A stretch of 64,000 bases of DNA. Origin: Lachnospiraceae bacterium (lineage in GTDB: Bacteria; Bacillota; Clostridia; Lachnospirales; Lachnospiraceae). The position numbers were made by a program, and so were the translations under genes. The notes beneath the pieces were generated by a model, which worked only from the letters and a program-made list of their open reading frames with translations, made no database searches and was not told the origin of the DNA. Positions 1-8,937 of this stretch are shown here, in pieces. The DNA lies in assembly GCA_009779895.1 (NCBI GenBank), contig WRBB01000002.1, positions 61,707 to 125,706 on the forward strand, read 5' to 3'. The number at the start of each line of letters is the position of its first letter. The stretch's first letter is position 1.

Positions 1-1
1 T

Positions 2-256
2 ACGGCAGCGGAAATTGATAAAGAGATTATGGAAATGCTGAGAAATGCTTATGAGGAGGCAAAACGCTTGCTCAAAGAAAATCGGGCGGCATTGGATCAA
101 ATTGCAGCGTTTTTGATTGAAAAAGAAACCATCACCGGCAAGGAATTTATGGAAATATTGCGAAAGATTCAAGGTAGGGAAGCGATATTGGATGCGGAAG
201 ACGGGGAGAAGAAATCCGAGTCACGTATTTCGATGAAACCCATAGAGGACTATTAA
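2..256 (+). CDS. ftsH: FtsH ATP-dependent zinc metalloprotease, C-terminal fragment
   Basis: The open frame enters from the left edge at base 2 and stops at 256, so only about 84 C-terminal residues are visible. They begin T-A-A-E-I-D-K-E-I and run into a helical segment with spaced Leu and Ala, ending ...MKPIEDY. The order 'EIDKE(I/V)..., Y..A..(L/I)L..NR..L..IA..L..KETI.G.EF..IL' is the classic end of the FtsH M41 peptidase domain. FtsH is a membrane-anchored AAA+ protease that degrades membrane and short-lived cytosolic proteins. The AAA module and HEXXH zinc site lie outside the window. The ATG at 29 is internal to the gene and not a real start. Identification rests only on this tail, but the match is characteristic. 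Confidence 0.87.
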   Translation, partial: TAAEIDKEIMEMLRNAYEEAKRLLKENRAALDQIAAFLIEKETITGKEFMEILRKIQGREAILDAEDGEKKSESRISMKPIEDY

Positions 257-321
257 AGTTCGTATAGAATAAGATATATAGCGGCTTTAATGGCATATTC
301 TAAACACAAACAGGTAGAAAT

Positions 322-2202
322 ATGGAAAGCAATTTTGACATACAAGAAGAACTAAAAAAATTACCCGGCAAACCCGGTGTCTACCTGATGTACGACAAAG
401 ATGAATCCGTCATTTACGTAGGCAAAGCCATTTCCTTAAAAAATCGTGTGCGTCAATATTTTCAAACCAGCCGTAGCAAAGGCATCAAAATTGACCGGAT
501 GGTGGCCCATATTACACGTTTTGAATATATTGTCACCGACACAGAGTTGGAAGCTTTGGTATTGGAATGCAATTTAATCAAAGAACATAGCCCTCGGTAC
601 AATACGATGTTGAAGGACGACAAGGCTTATCCTTTTATTAAGGTGACGGTGAATGAACCTTTTCCCCGGGTGATGTTGGCAAGGCGCCTTGTGCGGGACA
701 AAAACAAGTACTTTGGTCCTTATAAAAGTGCTGCTGCGGTACGTGATGCTATTGATTTGATTGGGAAGTTGTATCAAATTCGCAACTGCAACCGGCGTTT
801 GCCACGAGACATTGGCAAGGAACGTCCTTGTTTGAATTATCATATCCATCAATGCGGCGCACCCTGTCAGGGTTATGTTTCAGAAGAAAATTATGCCAAG
901 TCTGTGCAGGAAGTACTGCGTTTTTTAAATGGAAATTATGAAAGCATTCTCAAAGAATTAAAAGAAAAGATGGAGCAGGCGGCAGCGGCATTGAAGTTTG
1001 AGCGAGCCATTGAACTGCGTGAATTATTGGATAATGTCAAGAAAATTGCTCAAAAGCAAAAGATTACGGACAATAGCGGGGAAGATAGAGATGTATTGGC
1101 TTTGGCCATAGAAGAAAACGATGCGGTGGTACAGGTGTTTTTCATTCGCAGCGGCAGACTGATTGGCAGAGAGCATTTTTATTTGCGGGTTTCAGAGGGG
1201 GACCAAAGCAGTGGAGTACTGGCAAGTTTTATCAAACAGTATTATGGTGGCACACCTTTTGTTCCGGCTGAGCTGATGCTACAAGAAAAGATGGAAGAGG
1301 CGGCCGTTTTAGAAGAATGGCTGATGATGAAGCGTGGTGGCAAGGTAGTCATCAAAGTGCCTCAAAAAGGAATGAAAGAAAAGCTGGTAGAGATGGCGGC
1401 AGAAAATGCCCGCTTGGTTTTAAGCAAAGACAAAGAGCGTTTAAAACGGGAAGAGGCTGTTACCATCGGGGCGGTGAAAGAATTGGAGACCTTATTGGGC
1501 TTGTCCGGTTTGAATCGTTTGGAGGCTTATGACATTTCCAATACCGGTGGTTTTGAAACGGTTGGTTCCATGGTTGTGTACGAGCAGGGCCGCCCAAAAC
1601 GAAATGATTATCGCAAGTTTAAAATCAAAGGTGTTCAGGGTATGGATGATTACGGTAGCTTGCGTGAGGTTTTGACAAGACGTTTTCGACATGGTTTGAA
1701 AGAGCAGGCAGAAAGCCGGGAAATTGGCAGTTTTACCGCTTTTCCTGACTTGATTTTGATGGATGGTGGCAAAGGGCAGGTCAATATTGCTTTGGAAGTA
1801 TTACGTGAGTTTCAGCTGTCTATTCCCGTATGTGGCATGGTCAAGGATGATATGCACCGGACCAGAGGGCTGGTTTTTGAAAGCAAAGAGCTTGTCATTG
1901 ATATCCACTCTCAAGGCTTTCGCTTTATTACCCGTATTCAAGATGAGGCGCACCGTTTTGCCATTACCTATCACCGGCAATTGCGCAGCAAAAATCAGGT
2001 GCGTTCCATATTGGATGGTATTGCGGGGATTGGACCAACAAGACGCAGGGCTTTGATGGGGCATTTTATGAGCATAGAGAACATAAAAAATGCTTCTTTG
2101 GAAGCGTTACAAGCGACGCCGGGGCTCAATCAAAAGGCGGCACAAGCAGTGTATCGTTTTTTTCATGAAAGAAATGCAACAAAAGAGGGAGAAACAAAAT
2201 AG
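322..2202 (+). CDS. uvrC: UvrABC excinuclease subunit C
   Basis: Nucleotide excision repair endonuclease that makes both incisions around a UvrB-marked lesion. The 626-residue length is normal for UvrC. Visible domains in order: N-terminal GIY-YIG nuclease ([10 protein letters not shown], then VIYVGKA with basic residues after it, about residues 17-95), a cysteine cluster near 155-180 (C-x6-C-type spacing in [11 protein letters not shown]), a UVR motif for UvrB contact ([16 protein letters not shown], about 226-242), the RNase H-like endonuclease half ([10 protein letters not shown] near 400; [10 protein letters not shown] near 478) and a C-terminal helix-hairpin-helix ([13 protein letters not shown]). 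ATG 322 has a modest AGGT box just upstream. It is followed by hprK after 15 bp, so both are probably co-transcribed. Confidence 0.97.
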   Translation: MESNFDIQEELKKLPGKPGVYLMYDKDESVIYVGKAISLKNRVRQYFQTSRSKGIKIDRMVAHITRFEYIVTDTELEALVLECNLIKEHSPRYNTMLKDDKAYPFIKVTVNEPFPRVMLARRLVRDKNKYFGPYKSAAAVRDAIDLIGKLYQIRNCNRRLPRDIGKERPCLNYHIHQCGAPCQGYVSEENYAKSVQEVLRFLNGNYESILKELKEKMEQAAAALKFERAIELRELLDNVKKIAQKQKITDNSGEDRDVLALAIEENDAVVQVFFIRSGRLIGREHFYLRVSEGDQSSGVLASFIKQYYGGTPFVPAELMLQEKMEEAAVLEEWLMMKRGGKVVIKVPQKGMKEKLVEMAAENARLVLSKDKERLKREEAVTIGAVKELETLLGLSGLNRLEAYDISNTGGFETVGSMVVYEQGRPKRNDYRKFKIKGVQGMDDYGSLREVLTRRFRHGLKEQAESREIGSFTAFPDLILMDGGKGQVNIALEVLREFQLSIPVCGMVKDDMHRTRGLVFESKELVIDIHSQGFRFITRIQDEAHRFAITYHRQLRSKNQVRSILDGIAGIGPTRRRALMGHFMSIENIKNASLEALQATPGLNQKAAQAVYRFFHERNATKEGETK

Positions 2203-2217
2203 AACGGAGAGAATAAT

Positions 2218-3153
2218 ATGGGCAAGGGCGTTAAACTTTGTGAAATTGTCAAAAGAATGGAATTGACAAGTTTTACACCGGATGTAAATTTAGAACATAA
2301 AATAGTAACGGTACCGGATATCAATCGTCCGGCCTTACAATTGACCGGTTATTTTGATTACTTTGATGATGACCGCATTCAAGTCATTGGTTATGTGGAG
2401 TATACTTATTTGTCTACGGTTTCCGCAAAAAGAAAACGGGAGGTATATAACAATTTCTTAGATTATGATATACCATGTATTGTATTTACTCGTGATTTAA
2501 AGCCGGATGTGGCTTTGTTAGAATTTGCCAATGAGCATCAGATTCCGATTTTTTCTACATCCAAGCATACTTCTGAGTTTATGGCAGAGGTCATTCGTTG
2601 GTTGAATGTACGCTTGGCACCCCGTATTTCCATCCATGGTGTTTTGGTGGATGTGTATGGTGTTGGGGTGTTGATTATGGGTGAAAGCGGCATTGGTAAA
2701 AGTGAGGCAGCTTTGGAATTAATCAAAAGAGGACATCGTCTAGTAACGGATGACGTGGTAGAGATTCGTAAGGTAAGTGATGTAACCTTGGTGGGTTCGG
2801 CACCGGATATTACACGGCATTTTATCGAATTGCGCGGCATTGGCATTGTGGATGTGAAATCTATGTTTGGGGTACAAAGTGTGAGGGAAACCCAAAATAT
2901 TGATTTGGTGATTACATTAGAAGAATGGAAAAGTACGATGGAGTATGACCGTTTAGGCCTAGATGAAAACTATATGGAGTTTTTGGGCAACAAGGTGATT
3001 TGCCACAATATCCCCATTCGTCCGGGTCGGAACTTGGCGATTATTGTTGAATCGGCGGCGGTAAATCACCGACAAAAGAAGATGGGTTATAATGCGGCCC
3101 AAGAGTTATATAAGCGTGTGCAAGAGAATTTATCAAAAAAAGGGGATGCGTAA
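2218..3153 (+). CDS. hprK: HPr kinase/phosphorylase
   Basis: Bifunctional enzyme that phosphorylates or dephosphorylates Ser-46 of HPr, the switch for CcpA-dependent carbon catabolite control in Bacillota. Protein of 311 residues, normal length. The N-terminal half matches the HprK N-terminal domain; the C-terminal half carries the P-loop GESGIGKS (about 155-162) and, downstream, the family signature around ELRGIGIVDVKSMFG (about 203-217). A GGAGAG ribosome site precedes ATG 2218. The gene lies 15 bp after uvrC and 2 bp before a ROK glucokinase, an arrangement that joins HPr signalling with glucose phosphorylation. Confidence 0.97.
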   Translation: MGKGVKLCEIVKRMELTSFTPDVNLEHKIVTVPDINRPALQLTGYFDYFDDDRIQVIGYVEYTYLSTVSAKRKREVYNNFLDYDIPCIVFTRDLKPDVALLEFANEHQIPIFSTSKHTSEFMAEVIRWLNVRLAPRISIHGVLVDVYGVGVLIMGESGIGKSEAALELIKRGHRLVTDDVVEIRKVSDVTLVGSAPDITRHFIELRGIGIVDVKSMFGVQSVRETQNIDLVITLEEWKSTMEYDRLGLDENYMEFLGNKVICHNIPIRPGRNLAIIVESAAVNHRQKKMGYNAAQELYKRVQENLSKKGDA

Positions 3154-3155
3154 GA

Positions 3156-4091
3156 ATGAACTACTGTTTTGGTGTAGATGTTGGCGGAACGGGTATTAAG
3201 TTGGGTTTATTTGATGCAGGGGGAACGTTATTGGATCAGTGGGAGATAAAAACGCATGTAGAAAATGAGGGCATTGCAATACTTCCGGATATTGCCAAGA
3301 CCATTGCAGATAAGATGATAGAAAAAAAGATTTGCAAAGAAGAGATCGTTGGGATTGGTGTTGGTGTGCCGGCTCCCGTGACGGAAGAGGGTATTGTCAA
3401 TGGTTCGGCCAATCTGGGTTGGAGTTACAAAGAAGTTAAAAAAGAATTGGAAGCATTGACGGGACTGTCCGCTGTGATTGGCAATGATGCCAATGTAGCT
3501 GCCTTAGGTGAGATGTGGAAAGGCGGCGGTAAGTCTCAGAAAAATATGGTTATGGTGACCTTAGGTACAGGTGTTGGTGGTGGTATTATTGTAGGCGGTC
3601 GCATTTTGATCGGTGCCCATGGTGCAGGTGGAGAGATTGGTCATTTAAAAGTAGATTATGAAGAGCTGGAGCTTTGTGGCTGCGGAAAGCAAGGTTGCTT
3701 GGAGCAGTATACTTCGGCAACAGGCATTGTTCGTATTGGTAAGCAAATCCTACACGCAGAAAAGGCCCATACAATCCTGGATCCGGAACAACTTTCTGCA
3801 AAATCCATTTTTGATGCTGTAAAAGCGGGAGATGAGGTAGCAATTAAAATTGCGATAAAGTTTGGGGATTATTTGGGCAAAGGATTGTCGGACATTGCCA
3901 CTTTGGTAGACCCCGCGGTATTTGTGATAGGTGGTGGTGTTTCTAAAGCCGGCGAGGTATTATTGAGATATATTGAAGGGCCCTTTCGTGAGCATGCTTT
4001 TTTTGCCAATGTAGATGCAAAGTTTGTATTGGCTACGTTGGGCAATGATGCCGGTATTTATGGTTCGGCAAAGATGGTATTGGAAGATTAG
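3156..4091 (+). CDS. glcK: ROK-family glucokinase
   Basis: Cytosolic ATP-dependent glucokinase (glucose to glucose-6-phosphate). The 311-residue protein has the ROK layout: phosphate-binding loop DVGGTGIKLGLFD at residues 8-20, catalytic Asp in IGNDANVAA (about 109-117), second nucleotide motif LGTGVGGG, and the ROK zinc cluster C-G-C-G-K-Q-G-C-L-E (about 174-183). A late GGGVSKAG motif closes the ATP site. It starts 2 bp after hprK, so translation is likely coupled. A strong hairpin terminator follows at 4131-4168. Substrate could be a related hexose, but the zinc motif and context favour glucose. Confidence 0.93.
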   Translation: MNYCFGVDVGGTGIKLGLFDAGGTLLDQWEIKTHVENEGIAILPDIAKTIADKMIEKKICKEEIVGIGVGVPAPVTEEGIVNGSANLGWSYKEVKKELEALTGLSAVIGNDANVAALGEMWKGGGKSQKNMVMVTLGTGVGGGIIVGGRILIGAHGAGGEIGHLKVDYEELELCGCGKQGCLEQYTSATGIVRIGKQILHAEKAHTILDPEQLSAKSIFDAVKAGDEVAIKIAIKFGDYLGKGLSDIATLVDPAVFVIGGGVSKAGEVLLRYIEGPFREHAFFANVDAKFVLATLGNDAGIYGSAKMVLED

Positions 4092-4130
4092 AAAAGAGTA
4101 GATATATTATAATTGCATAATAATTTTTTG

Positions 4131-4180
4131 AGTCGGCAGATTACAATTATTTTTATAATCTGCCGACTTGATTTTATTTG
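4131..4180 (+). terminator. Rho-independent terminator after glcK
   Basis: Perfect inverted repeat AGTCGGCAGATTA (4131-4143) with TAATCTGCCGACT (4156-4168), 12-nt loop, followed by TGATTTTATTTG on the plus strand. It lies between the convergent ends of glcK (+) and the penicillin-binding protein (-). The T-rich side suits the plus-strand transcript; the minus-strand side is A-rich, so termination of the opposite gene here would rely mainly on the hairpin. Confidence 0.9.
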
Positions 4181-4191
4181 ATAGGAAATTA

Positions 4192-6750
4192 TTATCCATC
4201 GCCGCCTTCAGGCGGTGGTTCCGGTGGTGGTTCAGGCGATGGTTCCGGTGGCGGTGGTGGCGGTGGTTCCGGTGACGGTTCGGCTGGTGGTTCTGGCGAT
4301 GATTGATTGTTATCAGAATCATCCGATCCGTTTTGGTCGTCATCATTATTTTCATCGTCGTCATCGTCTCGATCATCATCTCGATCTCTGTCTCTGTCAT
4401 TGTTTCGGTCGCCATGGCCATGGCAAACCTGGGCAGGTACAGTACCAATTGCAAAATACTCTGTGAAAGAATCGCAATTTGGACCGGCCCTTAGACCGGA
4501 AACTCGGCAAATGGATACGGATTCAACAGATGGTGGCATAATAAAAGGTCGAGATGCCATACCTTCATGAATACGTTCGTTGATATTACGCCAAATCACC
4601 ATGTGCCAAGCTTGATCCATTCCCTCCATAGGAAAGTTGGTATCAAAGCCACCCCATACCGATGTGGTAAAATAGGGTGTATAAGCGGAAAGCCAAAGGT
4701 CCGTACTCCACTCAGTGGTACCTGTTTTTCCGGCAACAGGCATATTGCTCATCCTTGCGGTAGTACCGGTACCGATGTTGATTACATCTTCCATGGCACT
4801 GGTTAAGAGTGCCGCTGTTGAATCCTGAATCACCTGACGTCTTTCCGGATTGGTATTGTCTAAGATCACATTGCCATCCCGATCCAATACGGTTGTGTAA
4901 AAGATAGGGGGAATATAAACACCACCGTTTGCAATAGCGGCATAGGCGGCGGTCATCTCTACATTTGTTACCCCGCGGGTAATACCACCCAAAGCAGTTG
5001 CTTGGGCAACATCAGTAAAACCGGGCAAATCAGGGTCATCGTGGTTTACCAAAGTGGTAAAACCAAAACGCTTTAAATAATCAAAGCCGGTTTGCAAACC
5101 AATTTCGGTTAAGGTTTTAACGGCAACAACATTCATGGAATGTTCAATGGCAAAACGAATACTACTATCTCCCCGGTATTGACCATCCCAGTTGCGAACT
5201 CGCTGGCCGCTTTCATATTCAAAAGGCGCATCATCTACCATCGTTGCCAAGGTATAACCATGGGAATCAATGGCCGGTGCATAAACAGCGGGTAACTTAA
5301 AGGTAGATCCGGGTTGCCGTGTGGTATCGTAAGCACGATTCAAGGAAAGGGTACCGGTTTTTTCGCCGCGCCCGCCCACAACGGCCATAACATGACCGGA
5401 TGCCTGCTCCATAACGGTTACAGATGCTTGGGGTTGCGGTGTTAAGTCGATGCGATAGATTTCGGTATCATCCTCGCCAATGCTCAAATTTGCTTTGTAG
5501 GCTTCAATTGCTTGTAGTGCCTCTTCTTGACTGCTAAATAATAGAGGGAATTCCCGTCCCCAATTGACACGAATAAATTGAGCAAGCATCTCAATGCTAT
5601 GGTGCTCCACTTCGCCGCCGGCACGATTGATGGTCAAGGCATAATCCAAGCCCCATTGGGTACCCATGGGGAAGTTGGCATCATTTTGTACCTCTTCCGT
5701 TGCAATGCGCTGAATGCGTAAATCCTGGGTGGTATGAATGGTCAGTCCACCGCTGTACAAAAGGTGATGGGCTTGGGCTGCCGTAAGGCCGCGTCTTTCC
5801 CGCAAATCCCGCATCACATGGCGTGCGACCACGTCTACAAAGTAAGAATAAGGCTCTACTTCGTCATTGACAATGGCATAAGGCAAAACCCGGTCAAAGA
5901 CATTGTCGGCAAGTGCTTCATCCCGCTGTGCGGCAGTGATAAAATTCTGTTCATACATATTGCCTAGAATATGTCGCATACGAAGTCTGTTTGCATCTGG
6001 ATTGTCAACAGGATCCAATGTACTGGGACTTTGGGTAATGGCGGCAATCACAGCACTTTCGGACAAAGTCAAATCGGTCACGTCCTTATTAAAATAACGC
6101 TGTGCGGCAGATTGTACCCCTAAGGTATTTTGCCCCAAGTTGATTGTATTTAAATAGGCTTCTAGAATTTCGTTTTTGTTCATATGTTCTTCGATTTCCA
6201 GTGCCAGATATATCTCCTGTAATTTCCGCTCCAAACTATCCATAAAACCATCTTCATACATAAACTCTGTAAAGACGTTGTTTTTGATTAGCTGTTGGGT
6301 AATGGTACTGGCACCCTCGGTAAAATTTCCGGAGGTGACACCAACCACACCGGCACGGGCAATCCCTTGTAAGTCAATGCCGTTGTGGCTTAAAAAACGC
6401 TCATCCTCAATGGCAATAAAAGCATGTTGCAAATAGTCCGGGATTTCGTCAAGGGTCACAGAGATCCGATTGGAGCCTTCTGCCACAAATTGTTGAATCA
6501 ATGTGCCGTCGGCAGCATAAGCAAAACTAGCTTCTCCCGCAGGCAATACATCACTGGGTGAAATCACCGGTGTGCTTGCAATGATATTTTGTACAAAAAA
6601 ACCAACGCTGCCCACGGCAACAAAACAGGCTAAAATGATGCAAACCACCAAAGCCTTAAAGAGCCGGACGCCAACTCGCTTTTTTTGTAGATTTCGTTTG
6701 GAAGAGATCGCCTTCTTTTTTCGAATCAGGCTTCCTTTTTCGTAATTCAT
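4192..6750 (-). CDS. Class A penicillin-binding protein (PBP1A family), bifunctional glycosyltransferase/transpeptidase
   Basis: Membrane-anchored peptidoglycan synthase that polymerises lipid II and cross-links stem peptides. Start chosen at ATG 6750 because AAGGAGG lies 8 bp upstream; an in-frame TTG at 6771 lies upstream of that site and is not used. Basic N-terminus, one membrane helix (about residues 30-55), GT51 domain with EDERFLSHNGID and STITQQLIKN, then the transpeptidase with SxxK in PGSTFK, SxN in HSMN and KTG in AGKTGTTEW. About 852 residues. Odd: the last ~70 residues are low complexity, first a run of Asp/Asn/Arg, then Pro-Glu repeats, ending GGDG. Such tails occur in Gram-positive PBPs and probably extend into the wall. 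Monocistronic. Confidence 0.95.
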   Translation of the reverse strand: MNYEKGSLIRKKKAISSKRNLQKKRVGVRLFKALVVCIILACFVAVGSVGFFVQNIIASTPVISPSDVLPAGEASFAYAADGTLIQQFVAEGSNRISVTLDEIPDYLQHAFIAIEDERFLSHNGIDLQGIARAGVVGVTSGNFTEGASTITQQLIKNNVFTEFMYEDGFMDSLERKLQEIYLALEIEEHMNKNEILEAYLNTINLGQNTLGVQSAAQRYFNKDVTDLTLSESAVIAAITQSPSTLDPVDNPDANRLRMRHILGNMYEQNFITAAQRDEALADNVFDRVLPYAIVNDEVEPYSYFVDVVARHVMRDLRERRGLTAAQAHHLLYSGGLTIHTTQDLRIQRIATEEVQNDANFPMGTQWGLDYALTINRAGGEVEHHSIEMLAQFIRVNWGREFPLLFSSQEEALQAIEAYKANLSIGEDDTEIYRIDLTPQPQASVTVMEQASGHVMAVVGGRGEKTGTLSLNRAYDTTRQPGSTFKLPAVYAPAIDSHGYTLATMVDDAPFEYESGQRVRNWDGQYRGDSSIRFAIEHSMNVVAVKTLTEIGLQTGFDYLKRFGFTTLVNHDDPDLPGFTDVAQATALGGITRGVTNVEMTAAYAAIANGGVYIPPIFYTTVLDRDGNVILDNTNPERRQVIQDSTAALLTSAMEDVINIGTGTTARMSNMPVAGKTGTTEWSTDLWLSAYTPYFTTSVWGGFDTNFPMEGMDQAWHMVIWRNINERIHEGMASRPFIMPPSVESVSICRVSGLRAGPNCDSFTEYFAIGTVPAQVCHGHGDRNNDRDRDRDDDRDDDDDENNDDDQNGSDDSDNNQSSPEPPAEPSPEPPPPPPPEPSPEPPPEPPPEGGDG
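4195..4420 (-). repeat. Low-complexity coding repeat (Asp/Arg-rich then Pro/Glu-rich tail)
   Basis: Coding DNA for the PBP tail is strongly repetitive: on the plus strand it reads as iterations of GGTGGTTCCGG-type units (4205-4300) followed by CATCATC/CGATCTC-type units (4320-4405). Translated on the minus strand this gives D/R/N-rich then P/E/S-rich repeats. Slippage here could change tail length between strains. Confidence 0.8.
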
Positions 6751-6838
6751 TAAAAATTTCCTCCTTCGCAACTTTCATTATAACAAAATAACAAAAGTAT
6801 GGAAAGAGGAAATTGTGTCATTCGATTTGGAATGATTA

Positions 6839-7396
6839 TTAGATAAATTCAGGTTCAATCAGTCCAAAAGAACCATCTTTTCTTTTGTAAACCACATTTA
6901 CTTCGTTGGTTTCGGCATTGCTAAAGACGAAGAAAGAATGGTCTAATAGTTCCATCTGCAAACATGCATCTTCCGGAAACATAGGTTTTACACCAAAACG
7001 TTTGGTTCGTACGATGTGAACGTCACCGTCTTCTTGTATCGAGTCATCTTCATGGGGCTCAAAAAATTCTTTGCGGAAGCTGTTGCCGTGGGAGGTATTG
7101 TATCCTTTGTGCCTGGCAACCAATTTATTTTTGTACTTTCTCAGCTGCCGTTCAATGACCTCTTCCACAAGGTCAATGGAGACGTACATGTCGTCACTGA
7201 TTTGTTCAGAACGAATTATATTTCCTTTGACGGGGATTGTAACCTCGATTTTTTGCCTTTCTTTTTCGACACTTAGGGTTACGATAACTTCGGTTTCAGG
7301 AGTAAAGTACCTTTCTAGTTTTCCTAATTTTTTTTCGACGGTTTCTTTTAGACCTGGTGTGACATCGATGTTTTTTCCGCTAATGATAAAATTCAT
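6839..7396 (-). CDS. hpf: Ribosome hibernation-promoting factor, long form (HPF/RaiA)
   Basis: Binds the 30S decoding region and, in the long form, drives 100S ribosome dimer formation in stationary phase. ATG 7396 is chosen because AAGGAG sits 9 bp upstream; an in-frame TTG at 7405 would have no room for the ribosome site. The 185-residue product has the S30AE domain at the N-terminus (NFIISGKNIDVTPGLKE; basic helix RQLRKYKNK) and the C-terminal dimerisation domain (VRTKRFGVKPMFPEDA ... FSNAETNEVNVVYKRKDGS). The plus-strand complement of a TATAAT box lies at 7420-7425, a plausible -10 for this gene. Confidence 0.95.
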   Translation of the reverse strand: MNFIISGKNIDVTPGLKETVEKKLGKLERYFTPETEVIVTLSVEKERQKIEVTIPVKGNIIRSEQISDDMYVSIDLVEEVIERQLRKYKNKLVARHKGYNTSHGNSFRKEFFEPHEDDSIQEDGDVHIVRTKRFGVKPMFPEDACLQMELLDHSFFVFSNAETNEVNVVYKRKDGSFGLIEPEFI

Positions 7397-7419
7397 GCTG
7401 TTCAACTCCTTTTGCTTAT

Positions 7420-7425
7420 ATTATA
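7420..7425 (-). promoter_or_regulatory. Candidate -10 box of hpf
   Basis: TATAAT on the minus strand about 24 bp upstream of the hpf start codon. The best upstream hexamer (TTGCAT at 7440-7445) is only 14 bp away, shorter than normal for sigma-A, so the -35 assignment is uncertain. Confidence 0.35.
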
Positions 7426-7641
7426 CAGACAATTAAAGAATGCAATCTGTATTATGGAAACATTATACCACGAAACCGAAAAGTTGCATAGAAGTAAATG
7501 CAAATGTTTGCCAATTTGTCCGGGATAAAAATTAACCATAGCATTTACTCATAAAATCTATTATAATGATAGGGTATGTGTGTAACAATGTGTTAGTGTA
7601 AAAAATAACTGGAATTAGGATAAAAAAATAGGAGGTCTGAT

Positions 7642-8919
7642 ATGGGATTAATTAGAGCAGCGATGGGTGCGGTTGGCAGCACAATGGCAGATCAATGGAA
7701 AGAGTTTTTCTATTGCGAAGCGATGGATAAAAATTTGATGATGATAAAGGGTGAGAAACGCGTGGGCAGCCGCTCGGCAAATAGAAAAGGCAGTGACAAC
7801 ATTATTTCCAACGGTTCCGGCATTGCCGTAGCAGATGGTCAGTGTATGATCATTGTAGAGCAAGGCAAGGTGGTGGAAGTTTGCGCGGAGCCGGGTGAGT
7901 TTACCTTTGATTCATCTACAGAGCCAAGCATCTTTTCCGGCGACTTGGGAGAGGGCATTATGAATACGTTCCAAACCATTGGTAAGCGTTTTACCTTTGG
8001 TGGTGACACAGGGAAAGATCAAAGGGTTTATTATTTTAATACAAAGGAATTGATTGACAACAAGTTCGGAACACCAAATCCCATTCCGTTTCGGGTGGTG
8101 GATCGTAACATTGGCTTGGATATTGATGTTTCGGTACGTTGTAGTGGGGTATACTCCTTTCGGATTGCCGATCCCTTATTATTCTACGCAAATGTAGCGG
8201 GCAATGTGGAGCGTAGTTATACAAGAGATCAAATCGAAGGACAGTTAAAGTCCGAGTTTGTGGCAGCTTTGCAACCTTCTTTTGCGAAGATTTCAGCCAT
8301 GGAAGTACGGCCCAGTGCCATTCCGGCTCATACCGCCGAGTTGGCCACCTGTTTAAATGAAACATTGACACAAAAATGGACGGAGTTACGTGGTTTGACG
8401 GTTGTTTCTGTGGCTTTGAAGTCCGTTACATTGCCACCGGAAGATGAAGAGTTAATCAAACAAGCACAAAGAACGGCAGTATTTCGTGATCCTTCTATGG
8501 CGGCCGCTTCTTTGGTTGGTGCCCAAGGAGATGCAATGAAAGCAGCAGCGGGCAACCAAGGTGGTGCCTTGACCGGATTTATGGGCATGGGTATGGCACA
8601 GCAAGCCGGTGGATTAAATGCAGACAATTTATTCCAAATGGGCCAGCAACAGCAGATGCAACAACAGCAAATGCAGCAGCAACCGGTTCAAAGTCAACCG
8701 CAACCGCCCCAAGGCCAACCGGCAGCACAGGGCGGGCAAGTGCCTCCGCCAACCCAAGGTGCATGGCTTTGTCAACCTTGCAATCAAAACAACAACGGTA
8801 GGTTTTGCTCCAACTGCGGGCAGCCTCAACCGGTTCCTGCCACTTGGTCTTGTGCTTGCGGGCAGCCGGGCAACAAAGGAAACTTCTGTTCAAATTGCGG
8901 GCAACCCAAACAAGCGTAA
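7642..8919 (+). CDS. SPFH-domain protein with C-terminal zinc ribbons (YdjI-like)
   Basis: Product of 425 residues resembling B. subtilis YdjI and 'virion core/SPFH' proteins: N-terminal SPFH/band-7-like region (about 1-290), then a Gln-rich linker (QQQQMQQQQMQQQ, about 333-350), then two CxxC-type zinc-ribbon pairs (WLCQPCNQN ... FCSNCGQ; WSCACGQ ... FCSNCGQ). No membrane helix. GGAGG lies 7 bp before ATG 7642. In B. subtilis the partners YdjG (zinc ribbon) and YdjH (TPM domain) act with YdjI at the membrane together with PspA; here the homologues of YdjG and YdjH follow directly while no pspA is visible. Family assignment is firm, function is inferred from that parallel. Confidence 0.85.
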   Translation: MGLIRAAMGAVGSTMADQWKEFFYCEAMDKNLMMIKGEKRVGSRSANRKGSDNIISNGSGIAVADGQCMIIVEQGKVVEVCAEPGEFTFDSSTEPSIFSGDLGEGIMNTFQTIGKRFTFGGDTGKDQRVYYFNTKELIDNKFGTPNPIPFRVVDRNIGLDIDVSVRCSGVYSFRIADPLLFYANVAGNVERSYTRDQIEGQLKSEFVAALQPSFAKISAMEVRPSAIPAHTAELATCLNETLTQKWTELRGLTVVSVALKSVTLPPEDEELIKQAQRTAVFRDPSMAAASLVGAQGDAMKAAAGNQGGALTGFMGMGMAQQAGGLNADNLFQMGQQQQMQQQQMQQQPVQSQPQPPQGQPAAQGGQVPPPTQGAWLCQPCNQNNNGRFCSNCGQPQPVPATWSCACGQPGNKGNFCSNCGQPKQA

Positions 8920-8937
8920 ACGGAGGTAAGTGACTGT

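Noticed and set aside
4107..4454. His/Asn/Arg-rich open frame on the minus strand and overlapping Val- or Ser-rich frames on the plus strand
   Set aside because: They are out-of-frame readings of the repetitive PBP tail DNA and have no ribosome site.
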